A stretch of 64,000 bases of DNA from the NCBI GenBank assembly GCA_034509735.1, contig JACGWO010000011.1:13487866-13551865 (forward strand). Direction: 5' to 3'. This DNA comes from Sesamum alatum (lineage: Eukaryota; Streptophyta; Magnoliopsida; Lamiales; Pedaliaceae). Positions 34,690-46,530 of this stretch are shown here, in pieces. Position numbers and translations under genes: made by a program. A model generated the notes under the pieces. That model did no database searches. It was not told the DNA's origin and saw only the letters and a list, made by a program, of their open reading frames with translations. Each line of letters opens with the position of its first letter. Position 1 is the first letter of the stretch.

Positions 34690-34900
34690 ACGATATCAAA
34701 TATCGAACAGAGACAATTACAAACAATCAAATCAATAATATCATATAAACAAACATCTAGCTATTATAGTAGCAAATTATACCTACTATACAGTAAAATT
34801 AATATCAACCCATGCAGGGGTTCGAACCCATAACCTTTAGAATTATAGGGCCTCAACTTCGCCAACTAAGTTAGGCCTCCTCGACAATAACCATTGTGTT

Positions 34901-35460
34901 GGGTATATGTGATTTTTGGGTCTAAGTTTAATTAAATTAAACCTTTAGGGAGGGCGCTATAAATATCCCAATTGATAAAGAAAAAAATCAATGATTAAAA
35001 GTTAATTACATAAATCTCTAGATTAGATGTTTGATTTTAAACTTTTACATTAATGATTGTAATAATGAACGGGGGACAAGATGGAACTATAATAAGTTCA
35101 AGAAAGAGAAAATATTTTCAAAAGTTAAAACGCCACCAATAATTGTAGTTTTTTAGAGTGGTAGTTATGTGTAATTAATAATAATAATGAATGTGTTTTT
35201 TTTTTTTTTTAAAGGAGATATGATGAGATTGTTTATGGAATTTCAAATGTAAAAAAAAAAAAAGGAAAAATTGGTTGGTGCTTCCTAGTTTAATGCCATT
35301 TTTATTAGAAATAACAAATGGGATACGTTTTGAAATATAAGGAATATCATACCGAAGCAATTTTGTGAAATCAGTTCGCAAGCAGACAATGTTTAAAAAC
35401 AAATCACAAAATACAATTAGATATATTATTTACATAAATTGGAAACACAAACACCTATCT
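34901..35460. other. AT-rich intergenic stretch
   Basis: Poly(T) and poly(A) runs near 35198-35210 and 35252-35264. No gene seen. Confidence 0.5.
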
Positions 35461-35787
35461 GAATAAGAATTGTTTCATTTATTTTGAACCCATGTGATAT
35501 GAAAAAATATCAAAAACCCTCTTGTGAAAATTTAAATATAAAAAATTACCCTTCTGATATGAATAGATATTCATACTGCCCCGTGGTCAATCTAGAAGTA
35601 TTTTTTTAAAAGCAATGATTAAAATAACCCTCATATACCTATAAATTTCCTATAATATATTTATTCTTATATTTATCAAATTATTATTTAAAAAAAATAA
35701 CACACCCCCAACCCACCCCCCTCGCCCGTCACCCTCCGGCCTGAGCAATGGAGTCGCCCAGGGGTCCCTTTCTGCAGCGGTAGGCTG

Positions 35788-35822
<35 letters not shown>

Positions 35823-36200
35823 AATTGTATTTTATTATTAATGTTTTATTATTAATAATTATTATTTTTTATATTTTATTAATTTAATTTAATTTAATTT
35901 TATTATTAATAAAATATTTATATATTATTTTAAGATTATTAATATAATATATATAATATTATATATTATATATAACATTTAATATTAGGTTGAGAGAGAG
36001 AAGGGAAAAATTTTCAAAAAGGACACTTTTCAGACGCCCAAGCGTAGTCAACGTGCGTGCATAACAAAACTTCGCCTCAGAGGGTTTTTTGAACTTTGTT
36101 TAATATCACAGGGGGTGTAATTGATACTTTAATTTTCACAGGGTTTTTTTGAATATTTCCTATATCACAGGGGGGTCCTTGTAGTTTCCCATTCTTATTC
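35461..36200. mobile_element. Large foldback element with GC-rich and AT-repeat core
   Basis: Ends GAATAAGAAT (35461) and ATTCTTATTC (36191-36200) are inverted. Further in, TGTGATATGAAAAAATATCAAAAACCC is mirrored by GGGTTTTTTTGAATATTTCC...ATATCACAGG. The inside has a GC-rich patch at about 35700-35790 and an (AT)n tract at about 35792-35818. No clear target duplication. Confidence 0.6.
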
Positions 36201-38030
36201 TAATACCAACCAAATCACATAAAGAATTTTTATTTGTCTTGAAAAAATTAGATGTTTCCTATGAATTGTGAACCGGGTAATACATCACTTCTTCCAAGAT
36301 AAGACGGTATCATGCTTACAGTTTTTGCACTATGATAAATCTCACCTCGAACAATACTCACTCGCTTGAATACTCAAGCAAAATATGAAGAGAAGACTTG
36401 CTTGTATTCTGTTATGTGTCTAGAAGTGTTCAGCAGAACCCTTTATATAGGGTGGTTCATGGTGCGGTTTCGATTTATTTTAGAGCTATTTTTAAATCGA
36501 ATTGTCATTGGCAGTTTTATAAAATAATTTTTTAAATTGCCATTTTTAAAATCAAAATCAAAGGTGCGGTTTCAAGCGGTTTCGGGCGGTTTTAATACTT
36601 ATAACAAAAATAAGACGTTGAGACTAACAAAAATCAAGAAGTAAAACACGTGTTTGTATTAAGCAAGCACAAAACCAACATCCTGCATCATAGACCACCG
36701 ACACTCTCCACAACCTTAAATAGGTTAAAACATAAGAACATATATAGTAATTCATTCCTGAAGTTATGAGTTTGATATCAATATTGACAATTTAGAAAAT
36801 TAAGCATTAGGAAAACACTTGATCGAACAAAGGCTAAGGGATTGAGAAAAGCAACGACAGCGAAGAGACTAAGAGAGAATAGAGAATTGAAGCCGCGAAA
36901 GAGAGAAAAGAGAGAGGAGGGAAAGGGGGAGTGAGGAAAAAAAAGAGGGGGAAAAAAATTAATGAGAAAGTGGAAGAAGAATCTAACGAGCTTAAAGTCC
37001 TAATGCGCTTACAGAATTAAACATAGTTTTTATCAAACTACTATGAATTTTGGGCTTATATAATTTGAATATGATATTATTTTATCAAATTATTATATAT
37101 ATAGTTTAAAAAATAATTATATATTTAGCGGTTCAGTTCAATTTTTAGCGGTTTTTGAAAAATCTAAATTAAAATCAAATCAATAGTGCGGTGTGGTTCT
37201 ACTTTAAATTTATAATCGTGGTTTGGAAGATAAATCATAAGAAATGGTTCGTTTTGATTTAGTTCGGACGGTTTTGGACGATTTTAAATTTTTTTGATTA
37301 TCCCTATTTGCAGCAGTAGCAGCATTATACAAGGGTTCGAATGTTTTTACTATTACAGAAACAATTTTTAAATGCTGATTTGAAACTTTAAACAATTTTA
37401 AAATTGGTTTGCAGCAAAATACAAATTTTCAAGTAAATACAAATGTTTTTGCTGCAAAAAAAAGTATAACCTGAAACATACGCTGGTGGCCAAGGCTGAG
37501 CAAGCGGCAACATTGCGCGCGTGGGGTTTCTCTATATACACTCTAATTTTTAATAATATTTTAAATTCCAAATGAACTTTAAACTTAATATAACGAGTTG
37601 ATTTTTATCATGAACTTATGTGGGACAACAAATTAGAATTATGTCTAACTCTAACACCCCATCTTCTTATATCCTTACCAAAGTACATAATACACCCATT
37701 ATTTTCCAATGTAGAACAACAACCACTTTGTTTTTCTTCTCAATCTAATCTATAGATTAGCATTTAATTGGTATCCAACTTTTAGATTAAAATATACAAA
37801 TTAGTTATTGATTATGCCAATTACAACCATTTTCACTAAAGATTGATCAATTTGAAAAAGCTCAATGTTAATTAATTGTTTCCATATGATTATCGTAATA
37901 ATGTAACAAACTCATTAATTTAATTTTTCAAAAACAAGTTAAAATGATAGCAAATTAAATATGCATGATATATTCAAGTGAATTTTTTAAATTTAAGTAT
38001 AATTAGATATATTTTTTATAAAAAAACAAT
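36201..38030. other. Intergenic; degenerate CGGTTT-rich repeats, no gene
   Basis: Two patches (about 36460-36600 and 37125-37290) carry repeated GCGGTTT/CGGTTT words and look like related, diverged repeat ends flanking unassigned DNA. Nothing coding recognised. Confidence 0.45.
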
Positions 38031-38033
38031 ATA

Positions 38034-38320
38034 ATTATCCTTATAAATTTATTTTGAAAATATAACAATATTTTTAAACAATCAAAGGAATAAACACAAA
38101 TATTTTATAAACTAAACAATACCTTATATTCGTACTACAGTATAAATATCCTTATAAATTTATTTTGAAAATATAACAATGTTTTTAAACAATCAAAGAA
38201 ATAAATACAAATATTCTATAAACTAAATAATACCTTACATTCGTAGTATTCGAACCCACAACTTCTTGATTGTAGGATATCATCCTCACTACTCGGACAA
38301 CGGATGATCGATATCCCTCA
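38034..38320 (-). repeat. Tandem duplication ending in a tRNA-like SINE head
   Basis: A unit of about 115 bp (ATCCTTATAAATTTATTTTG...CAATACCTTA(T/C)ATTCGTA) occurs twice, at about 38036-38140 and 38151-38248. After the second copy a tRNA-like segment follows on the minus strand (GTCCGAGTAGTGAGGATG and GTGGGTTCGAATAC, about 38235-38305), suggesting a second SINE family with a duplicated body. Confidence 0.5.
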
Positions 38321-38716
38321 TAAATTTATGAGTATGTTTTTTTTTTTATTAGGTTTGGGCCACATTGTTGAAAAATTTGTGAAGCCTAGGTAATAAAGGT
38401 CATGATGGGCTGAACAAAATAAAGTGGGTTTTGGTCAAAAGAGCCCAAAAAGGTAGGGAACACAAATGATTAAACCTAATAAATTATTTTTTGACAGTAG
38501 ATTAAATCATTATTGCAGAAAGTAAAACTTTTTCTGCTTTAACTTGATCATATATTAATCTCATGGAAGCTCAAGATAGTAATTATTTATAAAATACCTT
38601 TTACAAAAATTTAAATCAGAACATATTTTTTAATCTAGAAAAATGTTGTTTGTTTGTGAATTTAGAGGAAAGATAATATAGAGAATCTTTTCTTCTTTAA
38701 TTGAAAACGATGATAT

Positions 38717-38870
38717 TTTATTAATTGAAGTAAAGTGATTAGAAGCAGTCTTGTCAAATATTAGTATCGAACAAAGACAATTACAATAATCAAATCATCA
38801 ATATCGCATAAATACACCTAACTATTACAATTACAAATAATACCTACTATACAGTGGTAAATATGTAACT
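38717..38870 (-). mobile_element. SINE fragment (5'-truncated)
   Basis: Matches the tail and body of the SINE at 33597-34890 (AAAGTGATTA, ATCGAACAAAGACAATTAC, ACCTACTATACAGT) but lacks the tRNA-like head. Confidence 0.65.
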
Positions 38871-39154
38871 GACCACTTTTTAAATATCACATCAAATTGT
38901 AACCATCATACATTCATCTTATATTTAAGTATATATATAGAAATAATTATAATTTTTCTCAAAGTATTTATATTACGATTTTATCTCATTGATTCAAATC
39001 TCATAAAGTGACGAGCAATTACTTTGCGAGACATTGAGATTTTGGATTCGATGCTCACCTATACTATGAAAAAAATAATTATTATTTAAAAATTATGATA
39101 AATTAATAATATCTATTATGATTAAATAAAATTAATAGAAGAACTCAAGTCTTA

Positions 39155-39390
39155 GGGTAAATCACACTGACACTCATTGATGATAGATTTAATTACACAA
39201 ATACTCTGTCTTTTACAGAATTACGAGCAGATCTTTTGAGTTTGTAGTTGTAATTACAAGTACACCCCTTATTCAATGGTGAAATTTTACTACAAACACC
39301 CCCTCAAAGGTGTGCTTGTAATTTTATAAAAATTAGTGGGTGTTTGTATAATTAAGCCTAATTTCACAAAATATCGATGCAATTTATCTT
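39155..39390. mobile_element. MITE family A variant, decayed
   Basis: Starts GGGTAAATCACACTGACAC and ends CGATGCAATTTATC. The inner blocks TACACCCC and GGTGTGCTTGTAATTTT mirror each other as in 24201-24457. No matching target duplication. Confidence 0.65.
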
Positions 39391-40020
39391 AATATTTTGA
39401 TTTTACTTAAAAAACAACGAATAATATACGTCGTGCAATCGTGATTGTAGTCTCTATAGTGTTCTTTTTTTCTTTTCATCATAATAATCATGGAGATTCC
39501 AACACAAAGATAGTGGGTACTTAACAAAGTTAAGGGACGAAGTTGATATAAAGCAAAAGCTGGAGGACTAATATGCAAAATGGTGGGGTGGGTGGTGAGC
39601 AATGAGTGAGGGTAATTTGTCGTGATTGGAGAAAGGCAGATTTGACGGGAGCAAAAGGACAAGCAGCATAAAGTTGTAAAGCTGCCTTGTTTACTTTTCC
39701 GCCCCGACCTTTTCTGCTTCCTGACAAAATCCACCCCAGTTTTCCTCTTTATTAAACAACACAACCCCCATTTCCCATTCCTATCTATTTTATTTAGATA
39801 TACATAAATTAATTGCGTAACACACACATATCTGTGTGTCTTTCAGATCATGACCTTATCCTCTATGTTGAGTTGGATTTTCTTTCTTTTCTTTAAATTT
39901 CTCTCTCCAATTTCTGTGTATTTTTAATTCTTTCGTTTGTCTCTCTCTCTTTCAATTTCTGTTTGACTCTGAGCGAAAATTGATCATCTGCAATGGTTGA
40001 ATTTGAGGTTTTTGGGTATT
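39391..40020. other. Unassigned stretch with a leader-like TC-rich segment
   Basis: Minus-strand frames (39384-39827, 39530-39727) have no recognisable domain. On the plus strand 39870-40009 looks like a pyrimidine-rich 5' leader followed by ATGGTTGAATTTGAG/GT, possibly a broken first exon, cut off by the LTR-like insertion that follows. Confidence 0.3.
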
Positions 40021-40024
40021 AGTT

Positions 40025-40707
40025 GGCACACTCTAGAACGAAAAACCTGTGAAAGAATTATTAACAATTTGATGTTCAAGTCAATATGTGAATACAAAAA
40101 ATATGTGGAATAATAGAGTAGTTTAGATGTAACAGAGTGCAAGTTTTTTGCGTGTGGAAGTGTAATTGAAAAGTACTCATTTTTGGTGAGGGGTTAGGAT
40201 TTTATAGGCAGTTTTCTCCCAACTGTTGGGATGAGGTCGACTCCCTACAGACTCGGAGAGGGAGGTGTCTCCTGGTTATCAGAATTTTGCGATCCTCGGG
40301 ATTGGATAAAGATATCTTATCGAGATAAGGATATTCGTTGATAATAATGACGTCTGTTGCGAACAGTGATGTCTCATAAATCTTTAGTCGAGCCGTTAAA
40401 GGGATTCCTTCCCTTAGCCTGAATCCTAAGACCTTAGGGATCAGGGATCACCTCTGGCTGAGGGTGCCACATGTCCTTGCCCTTGTAGCTAATGTTGATT
40501 CGACCAAGTGGAGACCCCTGCTAACGTATACTTACGTGGAGGTCACATCAGCAGCTCGTAGGGGTTCTTCAGCCTGGGCTTCATTGTGATTGGGCCTTCA
40601 TTTTAGCTGGGGGGGGGGACCCTTGGGCCTGCGACTGTCTTGGGGCCCGAGCATCCTTCTTGAGTTGGGCTTTTTGGGCTCCCTTGGGCCTAATATGGGA
40701 TTGTAGA
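40025..40707 (-). mobile_element. Probable solo LTR
   Basis: On the minus strand it runs from about TGTATCTACAATCCC (40707) through GGCCCAAGGGAGCCCAAAA and a promoter-like CTGCCTATAAAATCC (TATA at 40207-40201) to about GTGTGCCA (40025). Composition is richer in GC than the surroundings. There is no coding part. The ends are TG...CA, but no 5 bp duplication was found, so the borders are uncertain. Confidence 0.5.
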
Positions 40708-40719
40708 TACATAAATAAA

Positions 40720-41518
40720 ATAAAATAAAATAATTTTAAGTTCTCAGTAAATAAATTTTTTGAATTTGTTTGGATAATTCTAAATTGAAAGAATTCCAGA
40801 TTATTTAATTCTAATTTTGAACTATCTTTTGTTGAGTATTGATGGATTTCAAAAGAATTTCAAAATGGAGTCATATAATTCTTTTTTTCAAATCTTCCTC
40901 AAATTCAAATGCAGCCTGAGTGAGAATATATTTTCTTTTCTATAAATATATATTAAAAATGATCAACTAATATAATTAGATTATATATGCTTTGTGCATG
41001 TAGCCCACCAGAACAAGCTGATAATCACTCCCCTACGTATTTGACGTAGGTATAACCTTTTGACTGTCCTCAATTATTATATTCTAAAATTGTTGGTTTC
41101 CTAGATTTGATGGATTTCGTTTTTTCTTTTTTCTTCTAATATAAATTCTATGGGTAAGTAATAAGACAATGACTTTGCGACGAAATTAGTATGAATGTTT
41201 ATCTAACAACCATGCTTAAAAAGGAAATGTTCTCTCCCTACCCCTAAACTTTTACAATTTTTGATTTTTAGTCCCTAGATTATCTTCAAATTAATGAATC
41301 GCCTTATGTTGAGGAGTTTGTTGCGGGTTGCCCCTCGAGTTAAGCTTTTATAACTCTTTGAAACACAAAACATACTCAAAGTGTCATGTAATATTAAGGG
41401 TATCAATGAAATGTTTCTTTTACTACCAATTCTCATTGAACGTTGTACTCATGAGCATATAAAAAAATTATGGTGAGAGATTATATTTTTTTTTATGAAC
41501 GGATAACATTTATTTTTA
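40720..41518. other. AT-rich intergenic stretch
   Basis: Self-complementary bits around AGAATT/AATTCT at 40790-40890 suggest another old foldback repeat. No gene seen. Confidence 0.4.
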
Positions 41519-42019
41519 GGATAATTAGTTGTCCTCCCTTAAGGTTTGGTGTAATTACACGTAGACCCTTTGTGATTTGGGAAATTACATTTTGTAGCCA
41601 TGATGTTTATTTTCGTCTAACAAATAGATATTCTATTAGTCAAAAATCACCGAATTTGCTGATATATAAATGAACATCTATATTTACCTTTGGTTGACTT
41701 ATTGCAGGTCTAGAAAATTTTCTTGTAACCAAACTACACTTATACATTTTTACACGCTAATGCATATGAAGAGGTATATAAATAATTTTTTTTTTGCTTG
41801 ATCTACAATAAGTCAGTATTAAGTATATCGAGTGTAAATACAAATTTTCATTCAATATGTTTGCTAATATCAGCAAATTGATAAATTTTAACTATCAAGA
41901 GATCTATTTTTTAGAGGGAAACAAATATCATGTGTACCAAATATAATTATCCAAATTACAATGAATCTACGTGTAATTACACTAAATCTTATATAGAAAA
42001 TGACTGTGTAATTATTTCT
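41519..42019. mobile_element. MITE family B copy
   Basis: Starts GGATAATTAGTTGTCC and ends GTGTAATTATTTC, with the family block GGTGTAATTACACGTAGACCC and TTTGCTGATAT in the middle. Flanks TTATTTTTA (41510-41518) and TTATTTTTT (42020-42028) match at 8 of 9. Confidence 0.7.
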
Positions 42020-42028
42020 TTATTTTTT

Positions 42029-42788
42029 TCAATATATTGCCTAAAATTAGACTTTCTTTTCAGATAAATTAACTGAATTCTTGATTATGATAAAAAAAAA
42101 TTGTTAAATGATTATGATAAATTAATGATGAAAATAGTAAGACATTGACCAATATTAATAAGAGAGCAATTGTTGAAATACATATATCATTTCACCCCTA
42201 AATTCTTCATATCCAAACCATGTTACTAAACCTAAAATTAACAAGTGCATGCATATAGGAACATCTACGTACCCATGATCTTTCCTCATTCTGATGCAAG
42301 AATTTCATAAGAGTCATCATGCATATATGCATATGTGAGAGAGAGAGAGAGAGTGTGGTTTCTTTTGATACGCATTCATTCACATTAATTTCTCACTCCA
42401 CCTCGAAACTTTCCTTGACTATTTGCACAAACGCGTATTTATGAATTTCTTGTGTTCTTACAACCTTAATAATTGCTACACATAAAACGAAGTCAAGTCA
42501 TAATTCTGTCACATCTGTAAGATGCTCTGAAAATTTTCGCAAGAACTATTTATACGCCACGAACTTTCCTCCTTGTCTGAATAAATTCTACGTGTTGCCC
42601 TACGCCCAGAAAAGTTCAAGATAAACACCAAAAATATCAGGCCTACGCGTATGGCCTTTATTTGGAAAAATCCAAATACTCCTAGTCAACCAATAATGAA
42701 AAAGCGTATTTCTCTTAAAAAGAAACTCCTCTTTTTACTTTTTTTTAGTTGAAAATATGATAAAATTTGAAATAAAAAATTCAATTTA
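42029..42788. other. Intergenic stretch before the Tat element
   Basis: A short (GA)n at about 42338-42353. No gene seen. Confidence 0.5.
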
Positions 42789-42793
42789 TATAC

Positions 42794-43280
42794 TGATGGG
42801 GTACAACCCAATTTACGACGAAAAGACCAAAATATCCTCAGAAGGGGCCCGGAACCGAGAAAAATACAGTGGATACGTGGGATGAGTCGGGTCCTGCGAC
42901 CCGACCCGGATTAATGACCCAGTTCGTACCATGAGACAGGTGTACAGGTATAGACCCTTGATGTCAAAATACATCAGACTTGAGATATGAGGCCACGTGG
43001 ACCGTGCAAGTACGGAAACTTGGTGCTATAAATGTGCCTACCCCACCGCATTTAAGGTAAGTGATTATCGTGACATTCGACCAGATTGTTCTACCAATTC
43101 TCCATATTACATCTCGACCAGTGTCTAACTTAAGCATCAGAGGGTCTACGCCGGGGATGCTGCCGGCTAGCCTAACGTGCTCTCCTCTTCTCAGGTTACT
43201 TGTTTGGGAGGCTTACGAGATTGAGTTCGAGAACACGCAATCAAGGAAGGACATTCGAGATCGAGTAGCGACCCGGATCA
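42794..43280 (+). repeat. 5' LTR (487 bp) with TATA box; primer binding site follows
   Basis: From TGATGGGGTACAACCC to GCGACCCGGATCA. The promoter TATA (GCTATAAATGTG) is at 43027-43033. The primer binding site TGGCGTCGTCTTTGG begins at 43283, starting with TGG as needed to pair with a tRNA CCA end. Confidence 0.95.
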
Positions 43281-43434
43281 GTTGGCGTCGTCTTTGGAAA
43301 ATTTCTGAGAAGATTACTTACTGTTTGAGATGGAAGGACCATCTAGGTGAGACTAGTTCTCGGGGGACCATGAGGGTAACTCACAGAGACAAAACGATCA
43401 AGTTATACAGATCACTAGAGATGAACTTCAAAGG

Positions 43435-44790
43435 ATGATATACGAAGCTAGTAGGAAGGCAAGCATAAATGCTATAGTGGAATATGAGAGAAGGACTGCC
43501 ACCCCGATAGTCCGCGAACCTGCAAAGCGACAACTATTTAGAGAAAAAGAAATTGAGGAGCTTAGGGAGGAGGATAGCAGAGAAGTGCCTGTGAAAGGCG
43601 CGACAATTGACGTATCAGATGCGACATCTAGCCAAAAGGGGAAAAGCAAAAGGAGAGAACCAGGTATATCGAAGGCTGAGGTTGAGGACGTTGGTCGCCA
43701 AATTGAGAGGCTGGGAGCCCAGATTAGCGAACTCAAACAAAGAGGTGAGATAGTGGCCCAGAATAGGAACTCGCCTTTCTCCAACAAGATCCTCACTGAG
43801 ATCGTAGACCCTCACTTCAGAATGCCAAATTTGCCCAAGTACGATGGTAGCAAAGATCCACAGGAACACATCGCCGCATTCGACCTGGTAATGAACCTCT
43901 ATGATCAATCTGATTCCATTAATGCTAAGTTGTTTGTGACTACTCTATCAAGAAAGGCGCAAGAATCGTTTACTAGCCTGCCCAGTGGAACGATCGAAAC
44001 GTATGAGCAACTGATACAAAAATTTGCGTTCCATTTGCGAGCAAAAAGAAGTAAAAGAGATCGGCCACATACTTGTTCACGATAAGGCAGAAAGAAGACG
44101 AATCACTAAAAAGCTTTGTGGGAAGGTTTAACAATGAGACCCTAGAGGTCCAAGATCTTAAAATATATATGATGATCATCATCCTCATACACGGACTAAG
44201 GAAGGGCCCTTTCGCTTCATCATTAGCAAGGGACCCCTCTGAAGATGTAGAGCAATTAATGAAAATAGCTCAGAAGTACATCGATGAGGAAGAAATGAAT
44301 GCCATGAAGGATGGTGAATAGACAGGAGGTCGAGGTCGAGATCGAGCAAGGGACCGAGGCCGAGACCATAGGATGCGATTTGAAAAAGATCATGAAGCCC
44401 CATACCAGCCCATATTCCATAGATACACCCCATTGAGAGCTTCCAGGGAACAAATGATGATGATGGTGGAAAAAGCGAATGTGCTCCAATGGCCGAAGAA
44501 AACGCGAGCTACGCCATCAAAGAGATACTTGGGCAACAAATACTGCAAGTTTCATAAAGATAAGGGACATGATATTGAGGATTGATTTCAGTTGAAGGAC
44601 GAAATCGAAAATTTGGTTAGACAAGGATACTTCAAGGACTATGTTAGAGAACCTCACAAATTTGAGAGGGAAAGAGAAAGAGAAGGGAGAAGAGAGAGGT
44701 CTAGGAGTAGACCGCGTAACAGGGATAGGTTCAGAACAAAGGAAAATAGGAGAGAAGATAAATAGGGCGAGGTCGTAAGCGACAATGCTC
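43435..44790 (+). pseudogene. gag of Tat-type element, broken
   Basis: The first open part (43435-44085) has a charged N-terminus and the capsid signature MPNLPKYDGSKDPQEHIAAF. A frameshift near 44073 moves the frame to TIRQKEDESLKSFVGRFN. A third frame carries the zinc-knuckle-like YCKFHKDKGHDIED (44535-44585), directly followed by a TGA where Cys is expected, then an Arg/Glu-rich tail. A TAG at 44763 separates it from protease. Gag would form the particle that packages element RNA. Confidence 0.9.
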
Positions 44791-44792
44791 CT

Positions 44793-46530
44793 GTGAAAGG
44801 GGTCATCCACACGATCGCGGGAGGACCTACAGGTGGAGACTCGGCGAGGTCGCGAAAAAGGTATGCACGGTACGGGAGCTCAGAAAGAAAAGAGTTTATT
44901 CTGAATGTGGAACAAAATGAGGAAATCACATTCAATAAGAAAGACCTGGTGGCAGAGGCGGGTTCGCAGAATGATCCCATGGTTATCAAAATGGACCTCA
45001 CAAATTACCTGGTGCACAAAGTGTTGGTTGACAATGGCATTTTAGTAGACATTTTATTCATGGAGGTAAAAATGGGATTTGAAACTGCACGACTACAGCC
45101 TGTTCACACTCCCTTGGTCGGATTTGGAGGTAGCGAGGTGACACTGCTGGGAACCATCGACTTCCCGGCCTCCTTGGGTGAAGAACCAAAAAGAAAAACT
45201 CTGATAATAAAATTTTTAATTGTTGATACTCCATTTGCTTATAATGTAATTTTGGGGAGACCCAGTTTGAACTCATTTCAGGCCATAGTATCTACTTACG
45301 ACTTGAAGATGAAGTTCCCGACGCCAGGTGGAGTAGGCGAGGTGTGTTGCGACCAGCGAGAAGCCATGAGATGTTATAATCTGTCTTTGAAAAGATATGA
45401 TGGTGAAGGCATGAAGATCAAGCGGAAGATAGGAGCTGACCACCCTGAGGAAATCCTAGATACTTTGAAGAAATCAAAACCCGAACGCATAGAACCAGCG
45501 GAAGAGCACAAAGTGATCGAGTTTATTCCGGGGGAGCCTGGTAGGACTACTAGGATGGGGTCGCGAATGACCTCGACCTTAGAGACATTGATGATTGCAT
45601 TGTTAAGGGAAAATTCTAATATGTTCGCGTGGAGCCCATCAAACTTTAAAGGAATAGACCCAGAGGTTATTGTGCATAGACTCAATGTGGACCCGCAGAT
45701 GAGACCAGTAAAACAGAAGAAGAGGTCGTTCGGGGTCGAAAGAAACAAGATCATCGAGGAGGAGGTGAACAATCTTCTGGAGGCAGGATATGTAGCCGAG
45801 GTTCAATATACAGAATGGTTATCAAATGTGGTGATAGTACCCAAAGCATCAGGAAAATGACGGATGTGTACGGATTTCACAGATTTGAATAAGGCATGCC
45901 CAAAGGACCCCTACCCGCTACCTCGAATAGACTTAGTGGTGGACTCCACTGCAGGATGTGCACCGTTTAGCATGATGGATGCATATCAGGGTTATCATCA
46001 AATCGTCATGGCAGAAGAGGATAGAGATAAGACCTCTTTCGTTACTGAAAATGACATTTATTGTTATAATGTGATGCCCTTTGGGTTGAAAAATGTAAGT
46101 GCCACTTATCAGAGGCTGGTGAACAGGATGTTCAAGGAACTAATTGGCCATTCCATGGAAGTGTATGTTGATGATATGTTGGTGAAAAGCAAGGCAGAGG
46201 AGCATCACCTCGATCATCTGAGAAAGGCATTCGAGGAAATGAGAACTTATGGCATGAAGCTGAACCTATCGAAGTGTATGTTCGAGGTTCGAGGTGGAAA
46301 ATTTTTGGGATATATGGTGAGTGAAAAGGGTATCGAAGCAAATCCAGAAAAAATCGAAGCAATCTTAGGTTTAAGCTCACCAAAGACAGTGAAAGACGTA
46401 CAGAAGTTAGCAGGGAAGGTCGCTTCCTTTAGTCGCTTCATTTCGAGATCAGCGGATCGCGACTTGCCATTTTTTAAGACTCTGAGGAAAGTAAAGAACT
46501 TTAGCTGGACGGATGAATGCAAATAGGCAC
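44793..46530 (+). pseudogene. Protease and reverse transcriptase of Tat-type element
   Basis: Protease: active-site block VLVDNGILVDILF (Tat elements have D-N-G here) and NVILGRPSLN. RT follows with RSFGVERNKIIEEEV, the first finger block, then a TGA at 45858 exactly where Trp is expected, then MCTDFTDLNKACPKDPYPLP, DAYQGYHQI, MPFGLKN and the catalytic YVDDML at about 46165. It ends with a TAG at 46524 before the RNase H domain. Apart from these stops the frame is nearly continuous, so the damage is mostly point mutation. Confidence 0.93.

Larger units (their letters stand above)
33597..34890 (-). mobile_element. tRNA-derived SINE interrupted by an LTR-like insertion
   Basis: Outer target duplication CCATTGTGTT at 33587-33596 and 34891-34900. 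Minus-strand order: head with GAGGAGGCCTAACTTAGTTG (box A-like) and ATGGGTTCGAACCCC (box B, about 34818-34830), body to about 34690, then after the insertion the tail at 33676-33610 (ATCACTTTACTTTTGATC) and a poly(A) run at 33612-33597. Other copies are at 32400-32640 and 38717-38870. The tRNA-like part is a transposon promoter for RNA polymerase III, not a tRNA gene. Confidence 0.8.

Noticed and set aside
34818..34882. tRNA-like segment with box A and box B
   Set aside because: It is the head of a SINE: the acceptor stem does not pair, the body continues into a shared repeat, and target duplications and a poly(A) tail are present.
39384..39827. 147-codon minus-strand frame
   Set aside because: No recognisable domain, covers part of a MITE edge and AT-rich DNA, and overlaps another frame of similar length.
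43428..43796. Minus-strand open frames opposite gag and pol of the 42.8 kb element
   Set aside because: They mirror well-identified sense domains and have no promoter, intron or homologue in the other element, unlike the true antisense gene further right.
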